The translations under genes were made by a program, and so were the position numbers. A stretch of DNA of 64,000 bases from assembly GCF_022698145.1 (NCBI RefSeq), contig NZ_JALDAX010000005.1:248001-312000 (forward strand), given 5' to 3'. The notes below the pieces were generated by a model. It ran no database searches and was not told the DNA's origin. It saw nothing but the letters and a program-made list of their open reading frames with translations. Shown in pieces: positions 1 through 7,342 of this stretch; the first letter of the stretch is position 1, and every line of letters starts with the position of its first letter. This DNA comes from Streptomyces spinosisporus (GTDB lineage Bacteria; Actinomycetota; Actinomycetes; Streptomycetales; Streptomycetaceae).

Positions 1-223
1 CACCTCGGACGAGGTCAAGAGCTTCCAGGCCTTCCACTCGCTGGCCAGCACCGAGCCCGGCGTGATGTTCGTGTCCGGCTTCGACGCGGACCCGGCGACG
101 TACCTGGAGGCCTTCACCTCCCCCCGCTACCAGCAGATCGTCCGCGAGGCCGGCGACACCTACATCACCGGGGGCGACAACGGCCTGTACACCCGCATCT
201 ACGAGCGCGTCACCGCCGCCTGA
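1..223 (+). CDS. Unrecognised protein, C-terminal fragment
   Basis: The window opens inside this gene; the last 73 codons are visible, ending in TGA at 221-223 (reading frame starts at base 2). The fragment has alternating hydrophobic strand-like and helical stretches, including GVMFVSGFDADP and a Tyr/Arg-rich end (LYTRIYERVTAA), which could be the last part of a small alpha+beta barrel, but no family motif is clear. It lies 194 bases upstream of another unrecognised gene and a ketosynthase on the same strand, so it may belong to the same biosynthetic group. Function not assigned. Confidence 0.6.
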   Translation, partial: TSDEVKSFQAFHSLASTEPGVMFVSGFDADPATYLEAFTSPRYQQIVREAGDTYITGGDNGLYTRIYERVTAA

Positions 224-334
224 CCCACTGTGCCCCTCCCCCCGACGGCCGGCCACGCGACCCTCCAGCAAGGCGTCCCGCGGCCGGCCGCTCGCATACG
301 GCCCCGCCGGCCGGCCCACCCTTCACCGGCCGCC

Positions 335-417
335 CTCCACCTGGAGCACCCGCCCCTCCACCTGGACCACCCGCCCTTCCACCTGGAGCACCCGCCCCTC
401 TTCCTGGAGCACCCGCC
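335..417 (+). repeat. Four 21-nt tandem repeats carrying Shine-Dalgarno-like cores, ending at a start codon
   Basis: Four direct repeats lie at 335-355, 356-376, 377-397 and 398-417 (last one 20 nt), with consensus CTCCACCTGGAGCACCCGCCC. Three of the four contain GGAG; the second has GGAC. The last copy places GGAG at 406-409, eight bases before the ATG at 418, so it is the working ribosome site and the other copies look like duplications of it. The repeat is open in one forward frame, but that frame has no other gene-like property. Confidence 0.75.
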
Positions 418-1311
418 ATGACCGTCTCACCCATGACCGCCGCACCCGTCGCGGCCGCCCCCATGACCCGGACCTACGACCTGAGCGTCACCACCCAGGG
501 CCCGCTGTACCCGCCGAGCGAGATCGTGGACGAGAACGGCGACTTCGTCGTCATCGGCCGCGTCAACCGCCCCGGCCCCGACGGCACCACCGTCTCCGAG
601 TGGGGCGGCGCCGTGGTCTCCCCCGACAGCCCCCTGCCACCGCTCGGCCGCAACCTGCCGTACGACATCGTCCGCGAACTCGACCTCACCGACCCCATCG
701 GCCCGGACGCGCAGGTCCAGCTCTACACCCTGCCCCTCCCCCTGCCCTGCAACAACTACCCGATGCTCTTCGCCCCCGAGCAGCGCCCCGACGCCCACGA
801 CGTGCGGCGCCCCAGCTACCCGCTGCACGGCGCGCCGATCCCGGACCTGCGCGAGGAGGACGGGCCGAAGGTGCGCGAACCGATCACGCTGGGCCAATGG
901 GCCAAGGCACGCGGCCAGTTGGAGGTGCATGTGCCGGCGCACCGGCGCAGCGCCGACTTCTCCTTCGCCTTCACCGGCCTGATCCCGGACAGCCTCTACA
1001 CCGTCATGTCCCTGCGCGAGCACGACCTCGACCCGGCGGGCCCGACCCGCCCCGGCCCGCTCGGCGTGCCGAACGCCTTCATCAGCGACAGCAACGGCAT
1101 GGCCCACTACCGGGCGACCCTGCCCCACCCCTTCCCGGCGCCGGGCACCCCCGGCGCGAACCGGGTGATCAACGTCGTCGTGCTGTGGATGAGCTACCAG
1201 CAGAACTACGGCGGCGCCATCGGCCACTTCGGCCTCGGCGGCGACATCCACGCCCAACTGAAGCTGCAGGGCCCGAGTTTCGGCGAGTTCACCACGACAC
1301 CGGCCAACTGA
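418..1311 (+). CDS. Unrecognised 297-residue cytoplasmic protein
   Basis: ATG at 418 follows GGAG at 406-409 in the last unit of a tandem repeat; in-frame ATGs at 433 and 463 are possible alternatives. There is no signal peptide or membrane segment. The protein is Pro/Gly-rich, with strand-like segments near residues 20-60 (DLSVTTQGPLYPP, DFVVIGRV) and an Asn/Tyr/Gly-rich C-terminal part (SYQQNYGGAIGHFGLGGD), suggesting a mostly beta fold. No known domain was recognised. It is followed after 92 bases by a FabH-type ketosynthase on the same strand, so a role in the same small metabolite pathway is the best contextual guess. Confidence 0.7.
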   Translation: MTVSPMTAAPVAAAPMTRTYDLSVTTQGPLYPPSEIVDENGDFVVIGRVNRPGPDGTTVSEWGGAVVSPDSPLPPLGRNLPYDIVRELDLTDPIGPDAQVQLYTLPLPLPCNNYPMLFAPEQRPDAHDVRRPSYPLHGAPIPDLREEDGPKVREPITLGQWAKARGQLEVHVPAHRRSADFSFAFTGLIPDSLYTVMSLREHDLDPAGPTRPGPLGVPNAFISDSNGMAHYRATLPHPFPAPGTPGANRVINVVVLWMSYQQNYGGAIGHFGLGGDIHAQLKLQGPSFGEFTTTPAN

Positions 1312-1403
1312 CCCACCCCTTCGCACAGTCCGACGTTTCGACAGTCCTGCACACCGACAGTCCTGCACATCGACAGTCCGACACTTCTCAGGAGAGACCG
1401 AGC

Positions 1404-2495
1404 ATGGACCACAACCCGATCGGCATCATCGCGACCGGCTCCTACCTGCCCGCCACCGTCGTCGACAACGACGAGGTCGGCGCGGCGGCGGGGGTGACCG
1501 CGGAGTGGATCGAACGCAAGACGGGCATACGACGACGGCACCGCGCCGCCACCCACGAGGCGACCTCGGACCTGGCGGCGCAGGCGGCCCGGCAGGCGCT
1601 CGCCCAGGCGGGCCTGCACGCCGACGAGATCACGTACGTCGTGGTCGCCACCTCCACACCGGACCACCCGCAACCGGCCACGGCGGCGATCGTGACCGAC
1701 CTGATCGGGGCCCGCCGGGCCGCGGCCTTCGACGTCAACTCCGTCTGCAGCGGCTTCATGTTCGCGCTGACGGCGGCCGAACGCATGCTGCGCGCCGAAC
1801 CGGCGAACGCCGGGCAGGGGCCGTACGCCCTCGTCATCGGCGCGGACGTCTACTCCCGCATCCTGGACCCGGCGGACCGCAAGACGGCCATCCTGTTCGG
1901 GGACGGGGCCGGGGCGGTGGTGCTCGGCCCGGTGCCTGCGGCCACCGGCGGCATCACCACCAGCCTGACCACGCGCGGCGACCAGCACCGGCTGATCAGC
2001 GTGCCCGCGGGCGGCAGCAGGCGGCCGGCGTCGGCGCAGACGCTGGCGGAGGGTGCGCACTGGTTCACGATGGACGGGCGCGGGGTGCGCGGCTTCGTGC
2101 ACGAGAACCTGCCCGGTGCGGTCCGCGCGCTGCTGGCCAAGGCGGACGTACCGGCCCGCGCGGTCCGCCACTTCGTGCCGCACCAGGCCAACGGCGTGAT
2201 GCTGGCCGAGGTCTGGCCCACGCTCGGCCTTGACTCGGCCCGTATGCACCTGGCGCTGGCCCTGCACGGCAACACGGGCGCCGCCTCCGTCCCCATCACC
2301 CTCGATCTGGCGCACCGCCGGGGCCTGTTCACCGAGGGCGACCTGACCGTCCTGTCCGCCTTCGGCGGCGGCATGTCGGTGGGCTCGGCCCTCCTCCGCT
2401 GGGCCCCGACCCGGCACGCCCTCCCGCCGAGGATCCCCGGCCGGACAACCGCCCCGGCCCCGGATCGGGAGCCCGCACTGGCCGGACCGAGGTAG
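1404..2495 (+). CDS. 3-oxoacyl-ACP synthase III (KAS III / FabH family)
   Basis: A 363-residue thiolase-fold ketosynthase of the FabH family, which condenses a CoA-linked starter with malonyl-ACP. The catalytic triad motifs are present: Cys in DVNSVCSGF (near residue 117), His in VPHQAN and Asn in HGNTGAAS; the family start (GIIATGSYLPATVVDN) and the C-terminal SAFGGGMSVGS are also clear. The length is about 30 residues over a typical FabH because of a Pro/Arg-rich tail after LLRWAP. ATG 1404 has AGGAGAG just upstream. Its position among unrecognised genes rather than fabD/acpP/fabF suggests a secondary-metabolite or starter-unit ketosynthase, not the housekeeping enzyme. Confidence 0.92.
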   Translation: MDHNPIGIIATGSYLPATVVDNDEVGAAAGVTAEWIERKTGIRRRHRAATHEATSDLAAQAARQALAQAGLHADEITYVVVATSTPDHPQPATAAIVTDLIGARRAAAFDVNSVCSGFMFALTAAERMLRAEPANAGQGPYALVIGADVYSRILDPADRKTAILFGDGAGAVVLGPVPAATGGITTSLTTRGDQHRLISVPAGGSRRPASAQTLAEGAHWFTMDGRGVRGFVHENLPGAVRALLAKADVPARAVRHFVPHQANGVMLAEVWPTLGLDSARMHLALALHGNTGAASVPITLDLAHRRGLFTEGDLTVLSAFGGGMSVGSALLRWAPTRHALPPRIPGRTTAPAPDREPALAGPR

Positions 2496-2530
2496 CGCGG
2501 CCGTACTGCCGCACCTGGAGAAGGAGAAGG

Positions 2531-2686
2531 ATGATGGCCACCAACGGAGGTCCCGCCTCTGCGCACCACGACGGCAACCGGTATCTGCCGAGTACCGTTC
2601 CGGAGCCGGAGAGGCCCGTTCTACGGCTGGCGGGAGACGCCGACGACGCCGGACTGGAGCCGCACATCTGCCGGAGCATCGACTGA
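2531..2686 (+). CDS. Small 51-residue protein with strong ribosome site
   Basis: A 52-codon frame from ATG 2531 to TGA 2684-2686, directly preceded by the purine-rich ribosome site GGAGAAGGAGAAGG. It starts 35 bases after the ketosynthase stop and is followed by a terminator, so it is probably the last gene of that transcript. The product is acidic at its C-terminal half (LAGDADDAGLE) and ends in HICRSID with a single Cys; there is no signal sequence or membrane helix. It resembles no family I recognise. It could be a small accessory protein or a peptide precursor, but no modification enzyme is visible nearby. Confidence 0.6.
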   Translation: MMATNGGPASAHHDGNRYLPSTVPEPERPVLRLAGDADDAGLEPHICRSID

Positions 2687-2757
2687 GCGCAGTCGAGGCA
2701 GACGAAGCAGATGAAGCAGACGAACAAGCGCGGCGGCGCGGCAAGCGCGGCAAACGA

Positions 2758-2797
2758 GTTCGGGGACGGGGGGGCTTGAGCCCGACCGTCCCCGAAC
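2758..2797 (+). terminator. Hairpin terminator between convergent genes
   Basis: A perfect 12-bp stem (GTTCGGGGACGG at 2758-2769 with CCGTCCCCGAAC at 2786-2797) encloses a second small stem, GGGCTTGAGCCC. There is no U-tract, as is common in streptomycetes. It sits between the rightward peptide gene and the leftward HAD gene, so it can serve both. Confidence 0.8.
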
Positions 2798-2822
2798 CAA
2801 CCGCCCTTCACCGATCGGCGCC

Positions 2823-3602
2823 TCACCCCAGTGGCAGCGCACACTCCTGCGAGCAGGCCTCGGAGTGCTCGTCGCGGCCCATGGACCAGCAGGCGACAGC
2901 GCACCCGGAGACGGCTGCGTCGACCGGCTCCGCCCGCCGGTCGAGATAGGCCCGTACGGCGGGAGCGTCGCCGACGCCCCGGGGGTGTCCGACGCAGTCG
3001 AGCATGGGGAAGTCGGAGGGATGGTCGCCGTAGGCGTAGCAGTCGCGCGGGTTGACCCCCGGGTACTCGGCGAGCATGCGCAGCACGGCCGCCCGCTTCC
3101 CCTCGCCGATCACGGGTTCGGACACGTCGCCGGTGTAGCGGCCGCCGGCCACGAGGGGCGAGGTGCACAGGACGTGCTGGGCGCCGACGCGCTCGGCGAC
3201 CGGATCGAGGCACGGCGCGAAGGAGCCGGAGACGAGCACGACCTCGGCGCCGGCGGCCTGGTGCCGCTCCAGTTCGGCGACGGTGGACGCGATGAAGAAC
3301 CCCGGGTCGACGGACGCGAGCGAGAACCACTCCCGCCCGAGCACCGCCATCTCGGCCGCGCTCTCACCGGCGTACGAGCGGTAGTAGGCCCGGTTGACGT
3401 CCTCCCGGGGCGCCCCCTCGGCGGACTGCCGCCGCAACTCACCCGCGACACACCGGTACCGCTCCTCCCCCTCCTGCCCGTACCGCCGCACCAACTGGAA
3501 CCGCAGAAACTCGAACATGCTCTTGCAGCCGATCAACGTCTCGTCGACATCGCAGAACACGAGATACGCGGGCCAACGCCCCCCGCCTGCCACCACGGCC
3601 AT
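2823..3602 (-). CDS. HAD-superfamily phosphatase (SerB-like, subfamily IB)
   Basis: A 259-residue haloacid-dehalogenase-type hydrolase. Motif I is DVDET (nucleophile Asp near residue 18), motif II SGS (near 125), motif III the Lys of GEGKRAAV and motif IV GDHPSD, so the active site is complete. The overall pattern matches the phosphoserine-phosphatase-like IB group, which acts on small phosphorylated metabolites; the substrate cannot be told. ATG is at 3602-3600, immediately preceded in frame by a TGA. The Cys-rich C-terminal tail (CAVACW, ACSQECALPLG) is unusual and may bind metal or be disordered. Confidence 0.85.
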   Translation of the reverse strand: MAVVAGGGRWPAYLVFCDVDETLIGCKSMFEFLRFQLVRRYGQEGEERYRCVAGELRRQSAEGAPREDVNRAYYRSYAGESAAEMAVLGREWFSLASVDPGFFIASTVAELERHQAAGAEVVLVSGSFAPCLDPVAERVGAQHVLCTSPLVAGGRYTGDVSEPVIGEGKRAAVLRMLAEYPGVNPRDCYAYGDHPSDFPMLDCVGHPRGVGDAPAVRAYLDRRAEPVDAAVSGCAVACWSMGRDEHSEACSQECALPLG

Positions 3603-3709
3603 TCAGACGACCTCCCCCTCGACGCCCGGCGCACGGCCGAGCTCACGAAAAAATTCCTTCGAGAAGGTATCACTAGGAGGGGGGTTGCGGGGAGCATCCA
3701 ACACAGCGA

Positions 3710-3799
3710 ACTCAAAGTCGCCAACGGACTCAGAGTCACCGACAGACTCAGAGCCGCCGACAGGCGCAGAGTCGCCGACAGGCTCGGAGTCACCGACGG
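3710..3799. repeat. Five 18-nt tandem repeats
   Basis: Units at 3710, 3728, 3746, 3764 and 3782, each 18 nt, with consensus ACTCAGAGTCGCCGACAG. They lie in the 338-base gene-free stretch between the HAD gene and the tRNA. Because 18 is a multiple of three the array is open in several frames and produces repeat peptides, but no ribosome site or gene structure supports a protein. Apart from the array, 3603-3940 shows nothing recognisable. Confidence 0.7.
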
Positions 3800-3940
3800 A
3801 CCGAGCCCCCCAGCCCCACCCCACCACCCCACGCTGATCCGCTACCCTGTCAGGGACCGCCCTCAGCGACGGTCGCCGACCTTGCCGCAGCGAGGGTGGA
3901 CACTCACCCAGTGCCCCCACCAACGCCTCACGCAAGCCCC

Positions 3941-4016
3941 GCCTTCGTAGCTCAGGGGATAGAGCACCGCTCTCCTAAAGCGGGTGTCGCAGGTTCGAAT
4001 CCTGCCGGGGGCACCA
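3941..4016 (+). tRNA. tRNA-Arg, anticodon CCT
   Basis: A complete 73-nt cloverleaf at 3941-4013 plus an encoded CCA at 4014-4016. The acceptor is GCCTTCG/CGGGGGC, the D stem GCTC/GAGC, the anticodon stem CCGCT/AGCGG with loop CTCCTAA (anticodon CCT, codon AGG), the variable loop GTGTC and the T stem GCAGG/CCTGC with loop TTCGAAT. It reads the rare AGG codon. The 3' half, from the anticodon loop on, is also the integration site of the element to the right; the copy here is the intact gene. Confidence 0.96.
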
Positions 4017-4020
4017 GGCA
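3972..4020 (+). repeat. attL, left 49-bp attachment repeat
   Basis: Bases 3972-4020 are identical to 15437-15485. The repeat begins in the tRNA anticodon loop (CTCCTAAAG), covers the whole T arm, acceptor and CCA and runs four bases beyond. Insertion at this site leaves a full tRNA on the integrase side, which is the usual arrangement for tRNA-targeting tyrosine integrases. Confidence 0.93.
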
Positions 4021-4054
4021 AAAGGCCCCGGACCGATCATGGTCCGGGGCCTTT
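4021..4054 (+). terminator. tRNA terminator supplied by the element
   Basis: A perfect 14-bp stem AAAGGCCCCGGACC / GGTCCGGGGCCTTT (4021-4034 with 4041-4054) and a six-base loop directly after attL. The loop region and stem resemble those of the chromosomal terminator beyond attR (15487-15518), so the element seems to carry its own version of the tRNA terminator as well as the tRNA 3' half. Confidence 0.85.
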
Positions 4055-4077
4055 GACATCCACTTCTGACATCAACG
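4054..4077 (+). other. Candidate integrase arm-binding sites, left end
   Basis: Two direct copies of TGACATC, 13 nt apart (4054-4060 and 4067-4073; the second reads TGACATCAACG), lie just inside attL. The same pair with the same spacing and orientation occurs inside attR at 15330-15353. Paired short direct repeats flanking the core sites are what arm-type sites of tyrosine integrases look like; binding itself is inferred. Confidence 0.5.
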
Positions 4078-4084
4078 AGGGCGA

Positions 4085-5238
4085 TCACTCACGACCGGGG
4101 CGCCGCGTTCGCAGAAGCCGGTCCATGTGGCTCATGGCCTCGCGCTGGGTGTCCTGGACGACGTGCGTGTACACGTCCATGGTGATGCTGATCTGAGAGT
4201 GCCCGAGGATCTCCATCACGACCCGGGGCGCGACCCCGGCCGCCGTGAGGAGGGTGGCCGTGCCGTGGCGAGCGTCGTGCAGCCGGATGACGCGGAGGCC
4301 GGCGGACTCGGCGACACGGGTGAAGGAGCGGTAGACGTTGCGCGGCTCGACCGGGCGGCCGGTGCGGGTGGTGAAGACGTAGTCCGACTCCCGCCACCTC
4401 TCCCCCGCCTTGGCTCGGGCGTCCGCCTGCTTCAAGCGATGCCAGCGCAGGGGCGCGATGCAGAGGGCGGGCAGCGGTACGACACGGCGACGGCGGCTCT
4501 TCGGGTCGTCGTCGTACAAGACGCCACGGCGACGCTGAGTCTGGTGACGGACGTAGAGGACGTGTTGTCGAGATCGAGGTCAGCCCAACGAAGGCCGATG
4601 ATCTCTCCCCGGCGGAGGCCCATTGCGATGGCGAGGACGAAGGCCGCGTAGAGCGGGTCCTTGCGGGAGGCGGCGAGGAAGTCGAGCGTCTCGTCGAGGG
4701 TCCAGGGATTCAGCTCCTTCGTGTCGGTGCGGGGCGGCTCGACGAGCTTGGCGACGTTGCGGGCGATCAGTTCCTCTCGGCACGCTGAGGACAGAGCCGA
4801 GCGGAGGATTCGGTGCGATTCCTTGGCAGTCGCCGCGGTGGTCTCCTTCTCCATGCGGACGAGGAAGCGACGAACATCGGCGACGGCCAGGGATTCGAGC
4901 CGCTTCGCGCCGAGGTGGGGCACCAGGTAGAGGCGTACGTGCGCCTCGTACTTGTCGTACGTGCTCAGCTTCCGGCGCGGCTTGATGACGTTGTCCAGCC
5001 AGTACGGCAGCCATTCCCCGAGCTTGGCCGATCGAGTGGGCACGGGCACGCCCTGGTCGACCTTGTCGAGCAGCTCGCGGCGTTTCGCGTCGCACTCCGC
5101 CCAGGTCTTGCCGTAGGCGAACTTCCGGGCGCGGGTGCCGTCCGGCTGGAGCACGTAGACCGCGCACTGAAAACGGCCGTCTTTGCGCTTGGTGATGGTG
5201 CCGGCGCCGTTGGGATTCTTCTTGCGCTGCTTGGCCAT
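4085..5238 (-). pseudogene. int: Tyrosine-recombinase integrase, frameshifted
   Basis: Site-specific recombinase that would integrate and excise the element at the tRNA. ATG 5238-5236 overlaps the excisionase stop (TGATG). The N-terminal arm-binding and core-binding domains and the first catalytic Arg (GLRRGE, near residue 209) are in one frame up to LDLDN (codon at 4566-4564). The continuation VLYVRHQTQ, then the HDARHG box and the LGHSQISITMDVYTHV tail with the nucleophile Tyr, is in another frame from about 4561 to TGA 4087-4085. One base appears to be missing near 4562-4567. In the first frame the protein would stop near 4432 without the catalytic Tyr. This is either a true mutation or a sequencing error. 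Confidence 0.85.
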
Positions 5239-5420
5239 CAGGCGGCCGCCTCCAGTTCGTTGGTGATGTAGTCGCGCAGGGCCCGCGCCGGAATGCGTCG
5301 GCAACGGCCGATCGTGATGGAAGGAAGCCGCCGGGAACGGATCAGGTCGTAGACCGTCGATCGGCCGAGCTTCAGACGAGTCATGACGTCTGCCACGGTC
5401 AGCAGCTCTTCGTCATGCAC
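5238..5420 (-). CDS. xis: Excisionase, small helix-turn-helix protein
   Basis: A 60-residue DNA-binding protein of the MerR-like excisionase type (LLTVADVMTRLKLGRSTVYDLI, then a wing RRLPSITIGRCRRIP). It directs the integrase towards excision. I place the start at GTG 5420-5418 because AAGGAG lies seven to nine bases upstream; longer in-frame starts would run far into rep. The start overlaps the rep stop (5415-5413) and the stop overlaps the int start, so rep-xis-int are translationally coupled. Confidence 0.88.
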   Translation of the reverse strand: MHDEELLTVADVMTRLKLGRSTVYDLIRSRRLPSITIGRCRRIPARALRDYITNELEAAA

Positions 5421-6765
5421 GGGTGGGTTCTCCTTCCGTTCCGGGGGCGGGTTCGAGGGATGCGGCAAGCCAGGCTTCGGCGGAGGACAGGCCGGTTCCG
5501 GCGAAGACCCAGTGGGCGAGGACGTATGTCGTCTCGGTCTCGCGGCCGTTGGCCGTGGCTGCTGCGGCTTCTACCCGGCGCCATTCGGCGCGGGCGTTGC
5601 GGAGGGCGCCGAGGGTGGTGGAGTAGCGGCGGGACTTGGTGGAGAAGTGGCCGCGGAAGCCGAGCATGTGGGCCCAGGCGCGTAGGCGGAGGTGTTCGAG
5701 GCTCTTGCGGGCGCCCAGCGTCCAGGCGGTTCGGACGAGACGGTGGGCGTGGTCGCTGATGTCGAGCTGGGCGAGTTCGGCGGCGAACTTCAGGGGGCGG
5801 TCGAGAGCTCCCGTCGCGGTTTCGGCGCCCTTGGTGGCGTACTTGGCGATGTAGGCGGCGACGGCGCGTTCGGTGAGTTCCTGGCCGTCGTTGAAGTCGG
5901 CGGATCGGATGGTGCGGACGTCGAGTTGGCGGCCGAAGGTGAAGGTGTGGGTGCGGTCGTCGACGGCCGGGCCGTCCACGCGGACCTTGGCGGTGGCGGT
6001 GCGGATGGCGTCGGTCAGCAGCTCGGCGGTCGCCCAGGGCGGGGGCGGGGAGTCTCCGCCGGTCGAACCGTCGATGCGGATGACCGCGTGGAAGTGGACG
6101 GCGCCGCGCTTCTGGTATTCGGCGACCTTGGCGAAGGACACCCGGGCGTGTTCGCGCAACCGGCGCTGCGACAGGCCCGCCCGCTTGGCGACCTCGCGGC
6201 GCAGGGCGATGGAGAAGCGCCGCCACAGTGCGCCCGCGTGTGCGTTCCAGAGCACGGCAGCGTCGTAGTCGTAGGCGTCTGGGTTGAGTGGGGTGCCGAG
6301 TGCGTCGTCGTCCTGGTCGTGGTGGATGCCGCAGCGGCAGGTGCGCCCGCTGGACGGGCGGTTGTGGACCGGGCCGAAGCTCGGGGCGGTGAAGGTGGCG
6401 AACACGCGGGGGTGGGCGGCGACGTGTTCCGGGGTGCCCTTGCCGCCGCGTAGGCCCGAGGTGATCAGGTGGAAGGTGTCGCGGCGGTAGACCTCGGCGC
6501 AGGCCGCACAGCGGGTGGTGCGGCGGTTGTTGCAGCGGACGAGGAGTTGGCCGGCCGGGAGGCTGGTCGAGTCGAGGTGGTGGAGGACGGCGCCGATCTC
6601 GCCGGTGGTGGTGTCGACGCCGTACTCGGTGCGGTGGCCGTCCAGGCGGATGGGATGCGTGCAGCCGCCGAGGCCGGAGAGCTGGCGGAGGATACCCGGG
6701 AGCGTGCCCTGTGCGGCCAGGTTCGCGACTTCCGGGAGAGGGGCCGGAGTGGAGCGGGTGAAGAT
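5413..6765 (-). CDS. RepSA-like replication initiator, apparently starting at ATC
   Basis: Rolling-circle-type initiator of AICEs, needed for replication of the excised element. The N-terminal part has a zinc-finger-like Cys cluster (RCNNRRTTRCAACAEVY), then RVFATFTAPSFGPVH and, in the middle, the HUH-like motif GAVHFHAVIRIDG. The frame is open well upstream of the first standard start, GTG 6405, which would remove the conserved Cys cluster. The only good ribosome site is AAGGAG (6777-6772) six bases before ATC 6765-6763. Starting there gives 450 residues, close to my recollection of about 460 for pSAM2 RepSA. No ATG, GTG or TTG is suitably placed, so ATC is the inferred start. Confidence 0.8.
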   Translation of the reverse strand: MFTRSTPAPLPEVANLAAQGTLPGILRQLSGLGGCTHPIRLDGHRTEYGVDTTTGEIGAVLHHLDSTSLPAGQLLVRCNNRRTTRCAACAEVYRRDTFHLITSGLRGGKGTPEHVAAHPRVFATFTAPSFGPVHNRPSSGRTCRCGIHHDQDDDALGTPLNPDAYDYDAAVLWNAHAGALWRRFSIALRREVAKRAGLSQRRLREHARVSFAKVAEYQKRGAVHFHAVIRIDGSTGGDSPPPPWATAELLTDAIRTATAKVRVDGPAVDDRTHTFTFGRQLDVRTIRSADFNDGQELTERAVAAYIAKYATKGAETATGALDRPLKFAAELAQLDISDHAHRLVRTAWTLGARKSLEHLRLRAWAHMLGFRGHFSTKSRRYSTTLGALRNARAEWRRVEAAAATANGRETETTYVLAHWVFAGTGLSSAEAWLAASLEPAPGTEGEPTRA

Positions 6766-6860
6766 GGCGTTCTCCTTCTGACTGGCTCGGTCGGTAGGAA
6801 CGGCCCCGGGGCGGCGAAATGCTTGGCCGTATGCCGTCGCCCCGGCGGCCGGAAGTCCGG

Positions 6861-7106
6861 TCAGCGCCGGTGGTGTTCGCGGAGCTGGGAGCGCAGGACG
6901 ACGGCGGCGACGGCTACGGAGATGGCCGTGACGGCGACGGTGGCCAGGAGCGCGGTGAGGACGACTCCGCCGACGACCAGCGCGGCCCCGGCGTTGCGGT
7001 CGATGGACACCGACGGCAGCGGGCGCTGTACGGGCGTCGGGTCGGTCGGTGTGTGGGTGTGCGCGGGCGGCGGGGTCGGGCTGTCGGGGTACTTGGGCAG
7101 GAACAC
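6861..7106 (-). CDS. SpdD-like small membrane protein of the transfer operon
   Basis: An 81-residue protein beginning FLPKYPDSPTPPP after its start codon, with a Pro/Thr-rich stretch and a central hydrophobic segment (AALVVGGVVLTALLATVAVTAI) that spans the membrane once or twice. Spd proteins help spread the transferred element through recipient mycelium. I prefer the GTG at 7106-7104 behind GAGAAAGGG; the upstream ATG at 7139 would put an operator-like sequence inside the coding region. Confidence 0.7.
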   Translation of the reverse strand: MFLPKYPDSPTPPPAHTHTPTDPTPVQRPLPSVSIDRNAGAALVVGGVVLTALLATVAVTAISVAVAAVVLRSQLREHHRR

Positions 7107-7121
7107 GGCGAACCCTTTCTC

Positions 7122-7140
7122 ATCTACTCGTCTAGTCATG
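7122..7140. promoter_or_regulatory. KorSA-type operator candidate inside the transfer operon
   Basis: ATCTACTCGTCTAGTCATG, nearly identical to the site at 10236-10253 in front of the operon. It lies across the end of the 7132-7326 gene and upstream of the preferred spdD-like start, which suggests an internal promoter for the spd-rep-xis-int part, under the same repressor. Confidence 0.55.
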
Positions 7141-7326
7141 CGAGCCGTTTATGACGTCCACGCCCGAGCGTGTGCCGGACTCGATGGCGGGCGCCATGAA
7201 GGTGTGGGAGAGCCAGAAGCCGAAGAGGGCGATCAGGACGACGACCCAGGTACGGACGCCGAGGAACTTGACCGCTCCCCAGGCGAAGAAGCCGAGGACG
7301 AAGACGAGCGGGAGGCTGACGGTCAC
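7132..7326 (-). CDS. Small two-helix membrane protein (Spd type)
   Basis: A 64-residue protein with two hydrophobic segments (LPLVFVLGFFAWGAV and WVVVLIALFGFWLSHTF), lying between Spd-type genes in the transfer operon. Probably a spread or transfer accessory protein of the membrane. It ends with TAG at 7134-7132, inside an operator-like sequence. Confidence 0.65.
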   Translation of the reverse strand: MTVSLPLVFVLGFFAWGAVKFLGVRTWVVVLIALFGFWLSHTFMAPAIESGTRSGVDVINGSHD

Positions 7327-7342
7327 GGGGCGGCTGGTCCTT

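Noticed and set aside
230..421. A short forward frame giving HLEHPP-type repeats
   Set aside because: It merely translates the 21-nt DNA repeats and ends at the next gene start; no ribosome site.
335..3799. CRISPR array as explanation for the 17-, 18- and 21-nt repeats
   Set aside because: The repeats are directly adjacent without unique spacers and there are no cas genes.
3603..3935. A 110-codon frame directly upstream of and in frame with the HAD gene
   Set aside because: It is separated by a stop, is built mainly of the 18-nt repeats and has no ribosome site.
4127..4651. Forward reading frame opposite the integrase
   Set aside because: It is an antisense shadow; the other strand has recombinase motifs in two frames.
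6403..6405. GTG 6405 as start of the replication initiator
   Set aside because: It has no ribosome site and would remove the conserved Cys-rich region.
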